Assembly (NCBI RefSeq): GCF_000069185.1
Contig: NC_010397.1
Location: 1,674,001-1,738,000, forward strand
Direction of reading: 5' to 3'
Length of the DNA stretch: 64,000 nucleotides
From: Mycobacteroides abscessus ATCC 19977
Lineage (GTDB): Bacteria > Actinomycetota > Actinomycetes > Mycobacteriales > Mycobacteriaceae
This document shows, piece after piece, positions 7,534 through 15,648 of the stretch; within the stretch, counting starts at the first letter, position 1, and every line of letters begins with the position of its first letter. Both the position numbers and the translations under genes were made by a program. The notes beneath the pieces are model-generated. The model was not told where the DNA came from and did not search any database. It saw nothing but the letters and a program-made list of their open reading frames with translations.

Positions 7534-8592
7534 TTGATCCCCAGTAGATCGTCAGCGCGCGGTTCCCATCGCTCGTCGCCCAAGGGACTCATCGCCGGCG
7601 CGCTCGTCGTCGCCGCCGCCTTGACCGCCGCATGCCAGGGCGGGCCGAGCGATGTTCCCGGCGGGGGTCGAGGCGGAGATGCCGACACCACGCTCACCCT
7701 GGTGGCCTATGCGGTTCCCGAGCCGGGCTTCCGCGAGATCATTCCGGCCTTCAACGCCACCGAGGCCGGTAAGGGCATCCAGATCACCCAGTCCTACGGT
7801 GCCTCCGGGGACCAGTCTCGTGGGGTCGAGGGCGGCAAGCCCGCCGACATCGTGAACTTCTCGGTGGAGCCGGACATCACCCGGCTGGTCAAGGCCAAGA
7901 AGGTTTCCGCGGACTGGGATAAGGACGCATTCGGCGGTATCCCGTTTGGGTCGGTGGTGACTTTGGTTGTGCGCAAGGGCAATCCGAAGCACGTCAAGGA
8001 CTGGGACGATCTGCTGCAGCCCGGCCTCGAGGTCATCAGCCCCAGCCCGCTGAGTTCCGGTTCGGCCAAGTGGAACCTGCTGGCTCCGTATGCCGCGAAG
8101 AGCGAAGGCGGCAAGAACCCGCAAGCCGGACTGGATTTCGTCTCCAAGCTGGTGCGTGAGCATGTCAAGATGCGACCGGGTTCGGGACGTGAAGCGACCG
8201 AGGTCTTTGTGCAGGGCAGCGGTGATGTCCTGATCAGCTACGAGAACGAGGCCATCTTCACCGAGAGCCTCGGCAAGCCGATCGAGCATGTCAATGTGCC
8301 GATCACCTTCAAGATCGAGAACCCGGTGGCGGTGGTGTCCGAGAGCTTGCATGTCAAGAAGGCCACCGAGTTCAAGAATTTCCTGTACACCCCCGAGGCG
8401 CAGCGTATCTGGGCCAAGACGGGCTTCCGGCCCGTGGACCCCGGGGTGGCCGCGGAATTCGCATCCTCCTTCCCGGTGCCGTCGAAGTTGTGGACCATCA
8501 AGGATTTGGGCGGATGGAAGAGCGTCGACAAGGAATTGTTCGACAAAAACGACGGATCCATCACCAAGATCTACAAAGAGGCGACCGGATGA
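7534..8592 (+). CDS. subI: Sulfate-binding lipoprotein SubI
   Basis: A 352-residue extracytoplasmic sulfate-binding protein of the CysAWTP importer. It has a basic N-terminus, a hydrophobic core and lipobox LTAAC, so it is a membrane-anchored lipoprotein. Family landmarks follow: TLTLVAYAVPEPGFREIIPAF at the mature start, QSYGASGDQSRGVE for ligand binding, and the PVDPGVA region near the end. TTG 7534 is proposed as the start because GGAAAGG lies 6 nt upstream; an in-frame TTG at 7495 lacks one. The stop overlaps cysT (ATGA). The polycysteine leader upstream is the likely control. Confidence 0.92.
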   Translation: MIPSRSSARGSHRSSPKGLIAGALVVAAALTAACQGGPSDVPGGGRGGDADTTLTLVAYAVPEPGFREIIPAFNATEAGKGIQITQSYGASGDQSRGVEGGKPADIVNFSVEPDITRLVKAKKVSADWDKDAFGGIPFGSVVTLVVRKGNPKHVKDWDDLLQPGLEVISPSPLSSGSAKWNLLAPYAAKSEGGKNPQAGLDFVSKLVREHVKMRPGSGREATEVFVQGSGDVLISYENEAIFTESLGKPIEHVNVPITFKIENPVAVVSESLHVKKATEFKNFLYTPEAQRIWAKTGFRPVDPGVAAEFASSFPVPSKLWTIKDLGGWKSVDKELFDKNDGSITKIYKEATG

Positions 8593-9479
8593 GTACCGTG
8601 ATCGAAAATCCCACCTCACAGGACAATCCGGAGGACAAGGTGCCACCGACGGGAGAGTCCGGCACGGCCGTGGGCCGTTCGCGTAAGCGCTTCAGCGATG
8701 ACCCGTTGCGCATCGGTGTGGCCAGCATCTGGTTGTCGGTGATCGTGCTGCTGCCGTTGGCGGCCATTGTGTGGCAGTCCGCCGAGGGTGGGTGGGGCGC
8801 GTTCGTCAGCGCCGTCACCTCCAACTCGGCACTGGCCTCGTTCAAGGTGACACTGCTGATCTCCATCGCGGTGGCAGTGCTCAATGGTCTGTTCGGGCTG
8901 TTGGTGGCCTGGGTGCTGGTCCGGGACAATTTCCCGGGCAAGCGGATTGTGGACACGTTGATCGATCTGCCGTTCGCCCTGCCCACGATCGTGGCCAGTA
9001 TCGTGCTGCTTGCCCTGTACGGTCCGAGCAGCCCGATCAATGTGCACTTGCAGCACACCAAGTGGGGCGTCGGGATAGCTCTGCTGTTCGTGACGCTGCC
9101 GTTTGTGGTGCGGGCCGTGCAGCCGGTGCTGCTTGAGCTCGAACGAGAGGTGGAAGAGGCCGCGGCCTCGCTGGGTGCCAGCAACCCGGTGATCTTCAGC
9201 AAGGTGATCCTGCCTGCGTTGCTGCCCTCACTGCTGTCCGGTGTCGGGCTCGCATTCTCCAGGGCCATCGGTGAATTCGGTTCCGTGGTGCTGATCGGTG
9301 GCGCGGTGCCGGGGGAGACCGAGGTGTCCTCGCAGTGGATCCGGACCCTCATCGAGAACGACGACCGGACCGGCGCGGCCGCCATCTCCATTGTGTTGCT
9401 CGCCATTTCGTTTGTGGTGTTGTTCATCCTGCGCGGCCTGGGTTCACGCGCGGCCAAGCGAGAGGAACTTGATCGATGA
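8589..9479 (+). CDS. cysT: Sulfate ABC transporter permease CysT
   Basis: 296 residues with a polar N-terminal extension of about 35 residues and six membrane helices. The cytoplasmic EAA loop that docks on the ATPase is visible as EEAAASLGASNPVIFSKVILP. It pairs with CysW to form the channel for sulfate or thiosulfate. ATG 8589 is chosen because it overlaps the subI stop; an upstream in-frame extension to 8490 lies inside subI. Overlap with cysW is also 4 bp. Confidence 0.92.
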   Translation: MSTVIENPTSQDNPEDKVPPTGESGTAVGRSRKRFSDDPLRIGVASIWLSVIVLLPLAAIVWQSAEGGWGAFVSAVTSNSALASFKVTLLISIAVAVLNGLFGLLVAWVLVRDNFPGKRIVDTLIDLPFALPTIVASIVLLALYGPSSPINVHLQHTKWGVGIALLFVTLPFVVRAVQPVLLELEREVEEAAASLGASNPVIFSKVILPALLPSLLSGVGLAFSRAIGEFGSVVLIGGAVPGETEVSSQWIRTLIENDDRTGAAAISIVLLAISFVVLFILRGLGSRAAKREELDR

Positions 9480-10288
9480 CGCTCTCTCCCGCGGTCAAGT
9501 ACGCGCTGCGCATACTGGCGCTGCTCTACGTCGCCGTGCTGCTGATCGTGCCCCTGGGACTCATCCTGTGGCGTGCCTTCGCGCCGGGCCTGGTCCAGTT
9601 CTGGGAGTACATCTCCACCCCGGCTGCGATTTCCGCGTTCAACCTCTCCCTGCTGGTGGTCGCGATTGTGGTGCCGCTCAACGTGATCTTCGGGGTGCCG
9701 ACGGCGTTGGTGCTGGCCCGCAACAAGTTCCGTGGCAAGGGCGTTCTTCAGGCCATCATCGACCTGCCATTCGCGGTGTCGCCGGTCATCGTAGGTGTGG
9801 CCCTGATCGTGCTGTGGGGCTCGGCGGGCCTGCTGGGATTCGTGGAGAACGACTGGAAGTTCAAGATCATCTTCGGACTGCCGGGCATCGTGCTGGCGAG
9901 CATCTTCGTCACGCTGCCGTTCGTGATCCGTGAGGTCGAGCCGGTGTTGCATGAGATCGGCGACGATCAAGAACAGGCAGCCGCGACGCTGGGTGCCAAT
10001 CCGTGGCAGACGTTCTGGCGCATCACCCTGCCGTCCATTCGGTGGGGTCTCACCTACGGCATCGTGCTGACCGTCGCCCGCACCCTGGGTGAGTACGGTG
10101 CGGTGATCATGGTGTCCTCCGGCCTGCCGGGTAAGTCGCAAACGTTGACGCTATTGGTTTCCGATCGTCACCTGCGAGGTGACGAATACGGGGCGTACGC
10201 GCTGTCTGTCGTGCTGATGGCGGTGGCTCTCATCGTCCTCGTCGTGCAGGTGGTTCTCGATCGCAACCGTGCCAAGACCTCGAAATAG
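9476..10288 (+). CDS. cysW: Sulfate ABC transporter permease CysW
   Basis: 270 residues, six membrane helices, with the EAA loop seen as EQAAATLGANPWQTFWRITLP and the usual LGEYGAVIMVSSGLPGKSQT segment after it. It is the second half of the permease pair of the sulfate importer. The start ATG overlaps the cysT stop. A 24-bp gap with AAGGAG precedes cysA. Confidence 0.92.
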   Translation: MTLSPAVKYALRILALLYVAVLLIVPLGLILWRAFAPGLVQFWEYISTPAAISAFNLSLLVVAIVVPLNVIFGVPTALVLARNKFRGKGVLQAIIDLPFAVSPVIVGVALIVLWGSAGLLGFVENDWKFKIIFGLPGIVLASIFVTLPFVIREVEPVLHEIGDDQEQAAATLGANPWQTFWRITLPSIRWGLTYGIVLTVARTLGEYGAVIMVSSGLPGKSQTLTLLVSDRHLRGDEYGAYALSVVLMAVALIVLVVQVVLDRNRAKTSK

Positions 10289-10312
10289 CCTGAGCTACCA
10301 AGGAGCTTCCTC

Positions 10313-11338
10313 ATGACCGCTGAAAACACCATCACCGTTCGCGGTGCCAACAAGCATTACGGCGACTTCGCCGCCCTGGACAATATCGACTTCGATGTGC
10401 CGAGCGGATCGTTGACGGCGCTACTGGGCCCATCGGGATCAGGCAAGTCGACCCTGCTGCGGTCTATCGCCGGGCTCGACAATCCGGACAGCGGCACCAT
10501 CACCATCAACGGCCGGGATGTCACCGGTGTCCCGCCGCAGCGTCGCGACATAGGTTTCGTGTTCCAGCATTACGCCGCGTTCAAGCACCTGACCGTGTGG
10601 GAGAACGTCGCGTTCGGGCTGAAGATTCGTAAGAAGCCCAAGGCGGAGATCAAGAAGAAGGTCGACGATCTGCTGGAGGTGGTGGGGCTCAGCGGTTTCC
10701 ACACCCGCTACCCGGCTCAGCTGTCGGGTGGGCAGCGCCAGCGCATGGCGCTCGCGCGTGCGCTGGCGGTTGATCCGCAGGTGCTGCTGTTGGACGAGCC
10801 GTTCGGTGCGCTGGACGCCAAGGTGCGTGAGGACCTGCGGGCGTGGCTGCGCCGGCTGCATGACGAGGTGCACGTGACCACCGTGCTGGTGACGCACGAC
10901 CAGGCCGAGGCGCTGGATGTCGCCGACCGCATCGCGGTGCTGAACAAGGGGCGGATCGAGCAGGTGGGTTCGCCGGAGGATTTGTACGACCGTCCCGCCA
11001 ATAGCTTCGTGATGTCGTTCCTGGGCCCGGTGGCCAAGCTCAACGGAATCCTGGTTCGCCCACACGATATTCGCGTGGGACGCAACGCGGATCTGGCGCG
11101 GGCGGCGGCCGAGGGCACGGGAGAGACCACCGGAGTCACGAAGGCGACCGTCGACCGGGTGGTGTACCTCGGCTTCGAGGTGCGTGTCGAGCTGACCAGC
11201 GCGGCGACCGGTGAGCAGTTCACGGCGCAGATCACCCGCGGCGACGCCGAAGCGCTGGGGTTGCGCGAGGGCGATCCGGTGTATGTGCGGGTGACGCGGG
11301 TGCCCGATGTCGGTGAGTTGGCCGAGGTCGCGTCTTAG
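10313..11338 (+). CDS. cysA: Sulfate ABC transporter ATP-binding protein CysA
   Basis: 341 residues. Walker A is GPSGSGKST (about residue 40), the signature is [15 protein letters not shown], Walker B is [11 protein letters not shown] and the H-loop is LVTHDQAEA. The C-terminal part is a regulatory TOBE-like domain (from about residue 240). It drives sulfate import through CysT/CysW. An AAGGAG SD precedes the ATG. It is the last gene of the operon. Confidence 0.93.
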   Translation: MTAENTITVRGANKHYGDFAALDNIDFDVPSGSLTALLGPSGSGKSTLLRSIAGLDNPDSGTITINGRDVTGVPPQRRDIGFVFQHYAAFKHLTVWENVAFGLKIRKKPKAEIKKKVDDLLEVVGLSGFHTRYPAQLSGGQRQRMALARALAVDPQVLLLDEPFGALDAKVREDLRAWLRRLHDEVHVTTVLVTHDQAEALDVADRIAVLNKGRIEQVGSPEDLYDRPANSFVMSFLGPVAKLNGILVRPHDIRVGRNADLARAAAEGTGETTGVTKATVDRVVYLGFEVRVELTSAATGEQFTAQITRGDAEALGLREGDPVYVRVTRVPDVGELAEVAS

Positions 11339-11425
11339 TCCTCCACGCCCGGGAAGTGCACCGGCACGTGCCCGGCTATGAGCGACACATGTCGACCTGT
11401 CGGTGGTGGATGCCATCGTGCGTAC

Positions 11426-11740
11426 ATGACGGCGAGGGCACGGGTACGCGGTATTGAGCTGCGATATCTGCTGACGTTGTATGTGTACCGGTTCGGCGTA
11501 ACGACGGTGGCCGAGCTGGTGCAGATGTTGGACCGCAAGGGGTTCGACACCGATGGGCGTGCCTCAAAGGCGGTGTCCGATGCGTTGCGCTGGGAGGTTC
11601 GCCGAGGTCGGCTTCATCGTATTGACCGGGGACGTTACGGTCCAGGCGAGCGACTGCCACGCGGCACCGAACACCGGATGCTGCGACGGGAGCAGGCGCT
11701 GTTGTCGCTCGTAGCTGGGCACATCGACCCATGGTCCTGA
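11426..11740 (+). CDS. Conserved mycobacterial hypothetical, winged-helix-like
   Basis: 104 residues from ATG 11426 (a longer in-frame start at 11378 is possible). The sequence RGIELRYLLTLYVYRFGVTTVAELVQMLDRKGF reads as helices, followed by SKAVSDALRWEVRRGRLHRIDRGRYGPG, which resembles the recognition helix and wing of a winged-helix domain. DNA binding is inferred from this pattern only. It ends just before a hairpin shared with the convergent His-rich gene. Confidence 0.55.
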   Translation: MTARARVRGIELRYLLTLYVYRFGVTTVAELVQMLDRKGFDTDGRASKAVSDALRWEVRRGRLHRIDRGRYGPGERLPRGTEHRMLRREQALLSLVAGHIDPWS

Positions 11741-11756
11741 CGCGGGCGGGATAGAG

Positions 11757-11785
11757 AAATGGCCCCCGGATTCCGGAGGCCATTT
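11757..11785. terminator. Bidirectional hairpin terminator between convergent genes
   Basis: An almost perfect palindrome: AAATGGCC on the left pairs with GGCCATTT on the right, with a CCGGA/TCCGG inner stem between. It lies between the stop at 11740 (plus) and the stop at 11798 (minus), with A-rich and T-rich edges suitable for termination in either direction. Confidence 0.7.
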
Positions 11786-11797
11786 GGTTGTCGAGTT

Positions 11798-11950
11798 CTA
11801 GTGCTCGTCGTAGTGATCGCCGTGCGGTGCGTGGCGATGCCCGTCGTGGATGTAATCCACGTGATCCTCGTGAGCAACTGCTTCGTGGCCGCAGTCCGGG
11901 CCGTGGACGTGGTCGGGATGGCTGTGGGTTTCGTGCTCGGTGCTCGTCAT
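11798..11950 (-). CDS. 50-residue His/Asp-rich protein, probable metal binder
   Basis: The product begins MTSTEHETHSHPDHVHGPDC and continues with HEAVAHEDHVDYIHDGHRH; about 14 of 50 residues are His, with one Cys and many Asp/Glu. There is no signal peptide or membrane segment, so it would be cytosolic. Such composition suits binding of zinc, nickel or cobalt. The next minus-strand gene upstream is the sirohydrochlorin chelatase, so metal storage or delivery for that step is conceivable but speculative. ATG 11950 is preferred to a longer in-frame start at 12007. Confidence 0.6.
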   Translation of the reverse strand: MTSTEHETHSHPDHVHGPDCGHEAVAHEDHVDYIHDGHRHAPHGDHYDEH

Positions 11951-12028
11951 GGGTATGACCGTATCGCAAACATGCGCATATAACAATGAATTGACCCGAA
12001 AGGCCACCGTGGCCTGGAGGAGGGTTTA

Positions 12029-12724
12029 TTAGTGAGGCGTCGGAACGGGCGCGGCGATGGCCGACGCGTATCGCTGCACCACGACGTCGGCGACCAGCCG
12101 GTCGGCGCCGAGCGGAGCCGCCACCGGCATGTCCAGTTGTGCGGCCTCGGCGCGCACCCGGTCCAACAGCAGACCGGGGGAGAGGAACCACGGCGCCACC
12201 ACGATGTCCGTGGCGCCGCGGGCCCGTAACGACTCCGCCGCTTCGGCGAGGCTTGTCGGGTCCCCTGTGGCGAACACCGTCGTGGAGATGGGCCACTGGG
12301 CCGCCAGTGCACGGGTGCGTGTGTTGGCGGTGGAATCGGACGATCCGACCGCGCTGAGAATGACGCCGGGGTGGGCGATGCCAAGCTCGGTCACCCGTCG
12401 CCGGGCGAGCGCCAGCAGCCGATTGTCCGCGCCGAGCACGCACGCCTGCATCACCCGTAGCCGGGCGGGTGCCGCGGACAACACCGTCGGCAGATCGATG
12501 CGCGCGTGATAGGCGTCGGACAGCAGCAGTGGTACCACCACCGCGTCACCGCTCAGGTCGCCAAGCACGTCAAGAAGATTCGGTTCGGACAGCTCGAGGA
12601 AAGCCAGCCGGACGTCCAGATCCGGCCGTAGCGAGCGCACCTGTCGGACCACTCGGCGCGCATTCTGCGCGAACCGCGCATCGCGGCTCCCGTGCGCGAC
12701 GGCGACGAGCGTCGGATTACGCAC
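12029..12724 (-). CDS. Sirohydrochlorin chelatase (CbiX/SirB family, Rv2393-like)
   Basis: 231 residues forming two repeated halves of the CbiX fold. The first carries VAVAHGSRDARF, with the metal-site His, and LLLSDAYHARIDLP; the second carries VVAPWFLSPGLLLDRV. The enzyme inserts iron (or cobalt) into sirohydrochlorin to give siroheme, the cofactor of the sulfite reductase encoded at the head of this operon. It is the last gene, overlapping cysN by 8 bp. Confidence 0.85.
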   Translation of the reverse strand: MRNPTLVAVAHGSRDARFAQNARRVVRQVRSLRPDLDVRLAFLELSEPNLLDVLGDLSGDAVVVPLLLSDAYHARIDLPTVLSAAPARLRVMQACVLGADNRLLALARRRVTELGIAHPGVILSAVGSSDSTANTRTRALAAQWPISTTVFATGDPTSLAEAAESLRARGATDIVVAPWFLSPGLLLDRVRAEAAQLDMPVAAPLGADRLVADVVVQRYASAIAAPVPTPH

Positions 12725-14009
12725 GATTCAGTTCGACGGCGCGCAGGGCATTACCGACCAGCCCAGCCGCCAGCGTGTTACCGCTGGACGGATCGATCAG
12801 CAAGAAGCTGCCCGCCGTCCGGTCGTCGACGTACTCATCCACGCTGATGGCCTCGGCCAGTCGAATGCTGATCTGTCCGATGTCGTTGAGTTCCAATGAC
12901 TCCGGTGCAGGATCGGCGGACAAGTTCTGCTCGTCGAAGCGCTCCACCAGCGCACCGATGATCGCGGGAACCGTACGGGTGCCGTGCTTGAGTAGCAGGC
13001 GTGCGCCGGCCTTCAACGGTTTGTCGGCCAGCCAGCACACGGTCCCGTCGAGCTCGGAAACCGGATCCGGCACGTCCAGAGATGCGATCAGGTCTCCCCG
13101 CGAGGCGTCCACGTCATCGGCGAGAATCAGGGTGATGCTGCGGCCGGCCTCGGCCACCTCAAGCGGCCCATCGGCGGTGTCGATGCCCGCGACCGTGGTG
13201 CGCTGCCCGGCGGGGGAGATCACCACCTCATCGCCCACCCGCACGGCACCCGCGGCCACCTGACCGGCATACCCGCGGTAATCGGGGTACTCGGCGGTGC
13301 GCGGGCGGATCACGTATTGGACGGGGAACCGCAGACCGATGGTGCCGGACGCTCCGTCGGATTCACCATGCGCCGGAACCGATTCCAGGTGCTCGATGAG
13401 GGTGGGCCCGTTGTAGAAGCCGGTGCGCTCGCTGCGGGTGGCGATATTGTCGCCGTGCAGTGCCGAGACCGGGATCTCGACCACGTTCTCGGGCTTCCAG
13501 CCCAACGAGCTGGTCAGCTCGTTGAATTCGGCGCTGATGGCCTCGAAGATGCGGGCGCTGTCGGGCACCAGGTCGATCTTGTTGACCGCCAACACCAGCC
13601 GCGGCACACCCAAGAGCGCCAGCACCGCCGCGTGCCGGCGGGTCTGCTCGATGACACCCTTGCGGGCGTCAACCAGCAGGATCACCAGTTGCGCGGTCGA
13701 GGCGCCGGACACCGTGTTCCGGGTGTACTGCACGTGGCCCGGGGTGTCGGCGAGGATGAACGAGCGCTTGGGTGTCGCGAAGTAGCGGTACGCCACGTCG
13801 ATGGTGATGCCCTGCTCGCGTTCGGCGCGCAGCCCGTCGACAAGTAGTGACAGGTCGGGAGTGTCGAGTCCACGCGACTCGGAAGCCTTTGTGACGGCAT
13901 CGAACTGGTCGATGAGCACCGACTTGGTGTCGTACAGCAGCCGGCCCACCAGAGTGGACTTTCCGTCGTCCACACTGCCGGCGGTGGCAATGCGCAGAAG
14001 ATCGCTCAT
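12717..14009 (-). CDS. cysN: Sulfate adenylyltransferase GTPase subunit CysN (no CysC fusion)
   Basis: 430 residues. GTPase motifs are G1 GSVDDGKST, G3 DTPGHVQYTRN and G4 NKIDL, followed by two beta-barrel domains. It couples GTP hydrolysis to APS synthesis with CysD. In M. tuberculosis the protein is a CysNC fusion with an APS kinase domain of about 180 residues; here it stops at the end of the CysN part, so PAPS would have to be made elsewhere. It lies 2 bp after cysD. Confidence 0.93.
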   Translation of the reverse strand: MSDLLRIATAGSVDDGKSTLVGRLLYDTKSVLIDQFDAVTKASESRGLDTPDLSLLVDGLRAEREQGITIDVAYRYFATPKRSFILADTPGHVQYTRNTVSGASTAQLVILLVDARKGVIEQTRRHAAVLALLGVPRLVLAVNKIDLVPDSARIFEAISAEFNELTSSLGWKPENVVEIPVSALHGDNIATRSERTGFYNGPTLIEHLESVPAHGESDGASGTIGLRFPVQYVIRPRTAEYPDYRGYAGQVAAGAVRVGDEVVISPAGQRTTVAGIDTADGPLEVAEAGRSITLILADDVDASRGDLIASLDVPDPVSELDGTVCWLADKPLKAGARLLLKHGTRTVPAIIGALVERFDEQNLSADPAPESLELNDIGQISIRLAEAISVDEYVDDRTAGSFLLIDPSSGNTLAAGLVGNALRAVELNRA

Positions 14010-14011
14010 GA

Positions 14012-14938
14012 TCAGAAATAACCCTCTCGCTTGCGGTCTTCCATCGCCGCCTCGGACACTCGGTCATCGCCACGGGTGGCGCCGCGTTCGGTGATCCGGG
14101 AGGAAGCCACCTCGGCCAGCACCGCATGCACATCGGCGGCGTCGGAGAGCACAGCACCGGTGGTCGAACCGTCGCCGACGGTCCGATAGCGCACCGAAAG
14201 TGTCTGCAGCTCTTCACCGTCCCGTGGTCCGCCCCACGGGCCGGGGGTCAGCAGCATGCCGTCGCGGTTGAACACCTCGCGCTCATGCGCGTAGTAGAGG
14301 CTGGCCAGCTGCACGTTCTCGCGGGCGATGTAACGCCACACGTCCAGCTCGGTCCAGTTACTGATCGGGAACACCCGGACGTGCTCGCCCGGAGCATGCC
14401 GGCCGTTGTACAGGCTCCACAGCTCGGGACGCTGCTTCTTCGGATCCCACTGGCCGAAGGCATTGCGCAGGCTGAAGATTCGCTCCTTGGCGCGCGAACG
14501 CTCCTCGTCGCGGCGCCCGCCACCCAGCACCGCGTCGAACTTGTTGTCGGTGATGGCCTCGAGCAGCGGAATCGTCTGCAGGGGATTGCGGATTCCGTCC
14601 GGGCGCTCGGTCAGACGGCCGTCGGCCAGGTAATCCTCGACGTTCGAGACCACCAGGCGCAGGTTGTGGCGCTCGACGATCTCGTCGCGGAAGGCCAGCA
14701 CCTCGGGGAGGTTGTGCCCGGTGTCGACGTGCAACAGCGAAAAAGGCAGGGGTGCCGGCCAAAAGGCCTTGAGTGCGATATGCAGCAGCACCGTCGAATC
14801 CTTGCCGCCGGAGAACAACAGCACCGGGCGCTCGAACTCGCCGGCCACCTCGCGGATGATGTGGATCGATTCGGATTCCAGGTCGGTGAGTGTCTCTGTC
14901 TGGTTCAACACAGCTTCCGTTCCGATTTCAGTCGTCAT
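14012..14938 (-). CDS. cysD: Sulfate adenylyltransferase catalytic subunit CysD
   Basis: 308 residues of the PP-loop ATP pyrophosphatase family; the signature LLFSGGKDSTVLLHIA is at about residues 40-55, followed by HVDTGHNLPEV and the GGRRDEERSRAKER block. With CysN it converts sulfate and ATP to adenosine 5'-phosphosulfate. ATG 14938 is chosen because it overlaps the cysH stop (ATGA). It lies inside the sirA-cysH-chelatase string, unlike M. tuberculosis where cysD/cysNC are far away. Confidence 0.93.
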   Translation of the reverse strand: MTTEIGTEAVLNQTETLTDLESESIHIIREVAGEFERPVLLFSGGKDSTVLLHIALKAFWPAPLPFSLLHVDTGHNLPEVLAFRDEIVERHNLRLVVSNVEDYLADGRLTERPDGIRNPLQTIPLLEAITDNKFDAVLGGGRRDEERSRAKERIFSLRNAFGQWDPKKQRPELWSLYNGRHAPGEHVRVFPISNWTELDVWRYIARENVQLASLYYAHEREVFNRDGMLLTPGPWGGPRDGEELQTLSVRYRTVGDGSTTGAVLSDAADVHAVLAEVASSRITERGATRGDDRVSEAAMEDRKREGYF

Positions 14939-15648
14939 GAGGCGTGCAACCCGCATTCTGTCTTGGCAAGGCCCTGCCAGCGTCCGCTTCGTGCGTCGCC
15001 GCCGAGTACCGGTTTGGCCGTGCACGGGGCGCAGCCGATCGACGGATACCCCTCGTCCACAAGCGGATTCACCAAGGTTCCGTGTTCATCGATGTACTTC
15101 TGCATGTCCTCGTCGGTCCACGCCGCGATCGCATTGATCTTGACCAGCCCGAATGCCTCGTCGAAGCTGATCAACGGCGCGTTGGCGCGGGTCGGTGCGT
15201 CGACCCGGCGCAGACCGGTTACCCAGGCCGCGTATCCGGCGAGCGACTTGCGCAGTGGCACCACCTTGCGCAACCGGCAGCATTCGCCCGGATCGCTGGC
15301 GAACAGGTCCTTGCCCACCAGCTCGTCCTGCTGCGCGACCGTCTGCTCGGGTGCCACGTTCACCACGTGGATGTCGTACACCGACTCCACCGCGTCGCGG
15401 GTGCCGATGGTCTCGGCGAAGTGATATCCGGTGTCCAGGAACAGCACATCCACCCCGGGGCGCACCTGTGCGGCGAGGTCGACAAGAACGGCGTCCTGCA
15501 TGTTGGAGGCGACGACGTAGTTGCCCCCGAAGTTCTCGTCGGTCCACCGCAGCAGCTCCTCGGCGGAAGCGTCCTGCAATTCGGCGGCGCCGCGTTCGGC
15601 CAGCGCGCGCAGCGAATCGAGATCCTTGGTGGTTGTCTCCCGGCTCAT
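14935..15648 (-). CDS. cysH: Adenylyl-sulfate reductase CysH ([4Fe-4S] type)
   Basis: 237 residues. The paired cysteines ECCRLRKV and the later GCAPC give the CC...CxxC set that binds a [4Fe-4S] cluster in APS reductases, and the catalytic Cys is in the terminal ECGLH motif. It reduces APS to sulfite. The cluster motif shows that APS rather than PAPS is the substrate, which fits an operon with CysDN but no APS kinase. ATG overlaps the sirA stop. Confidence 0.93.
   Translation of the reverse strand: MSRETTTKDLDSLRALAERGAAELQDASAEELLRWTDENFGGNYVVASNMQDAVLVDLAAQVRPGVDVLFLDTGYHFAETIGTRDAVESVYDIHVVNVAPEQTVAQQDELVGKDLFASDPGECCRLRKVVPLRKSLAGYAAWVTGLRRVDAPTRANAPLISFDEAFGLVKINAIAAWTDEDMQKYIDEHGTLVNPLVDEGYPSIGCAPCTAKPVLGGDARSGRWQGLAKTECGLHAS

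Noticed and set aside
8561..10141. 526-codon minus-strand ORF across cysT/cysW
   Set aside because: Both cysT and cysW are certain genes on the other strand; this is a codon-bias shadow.
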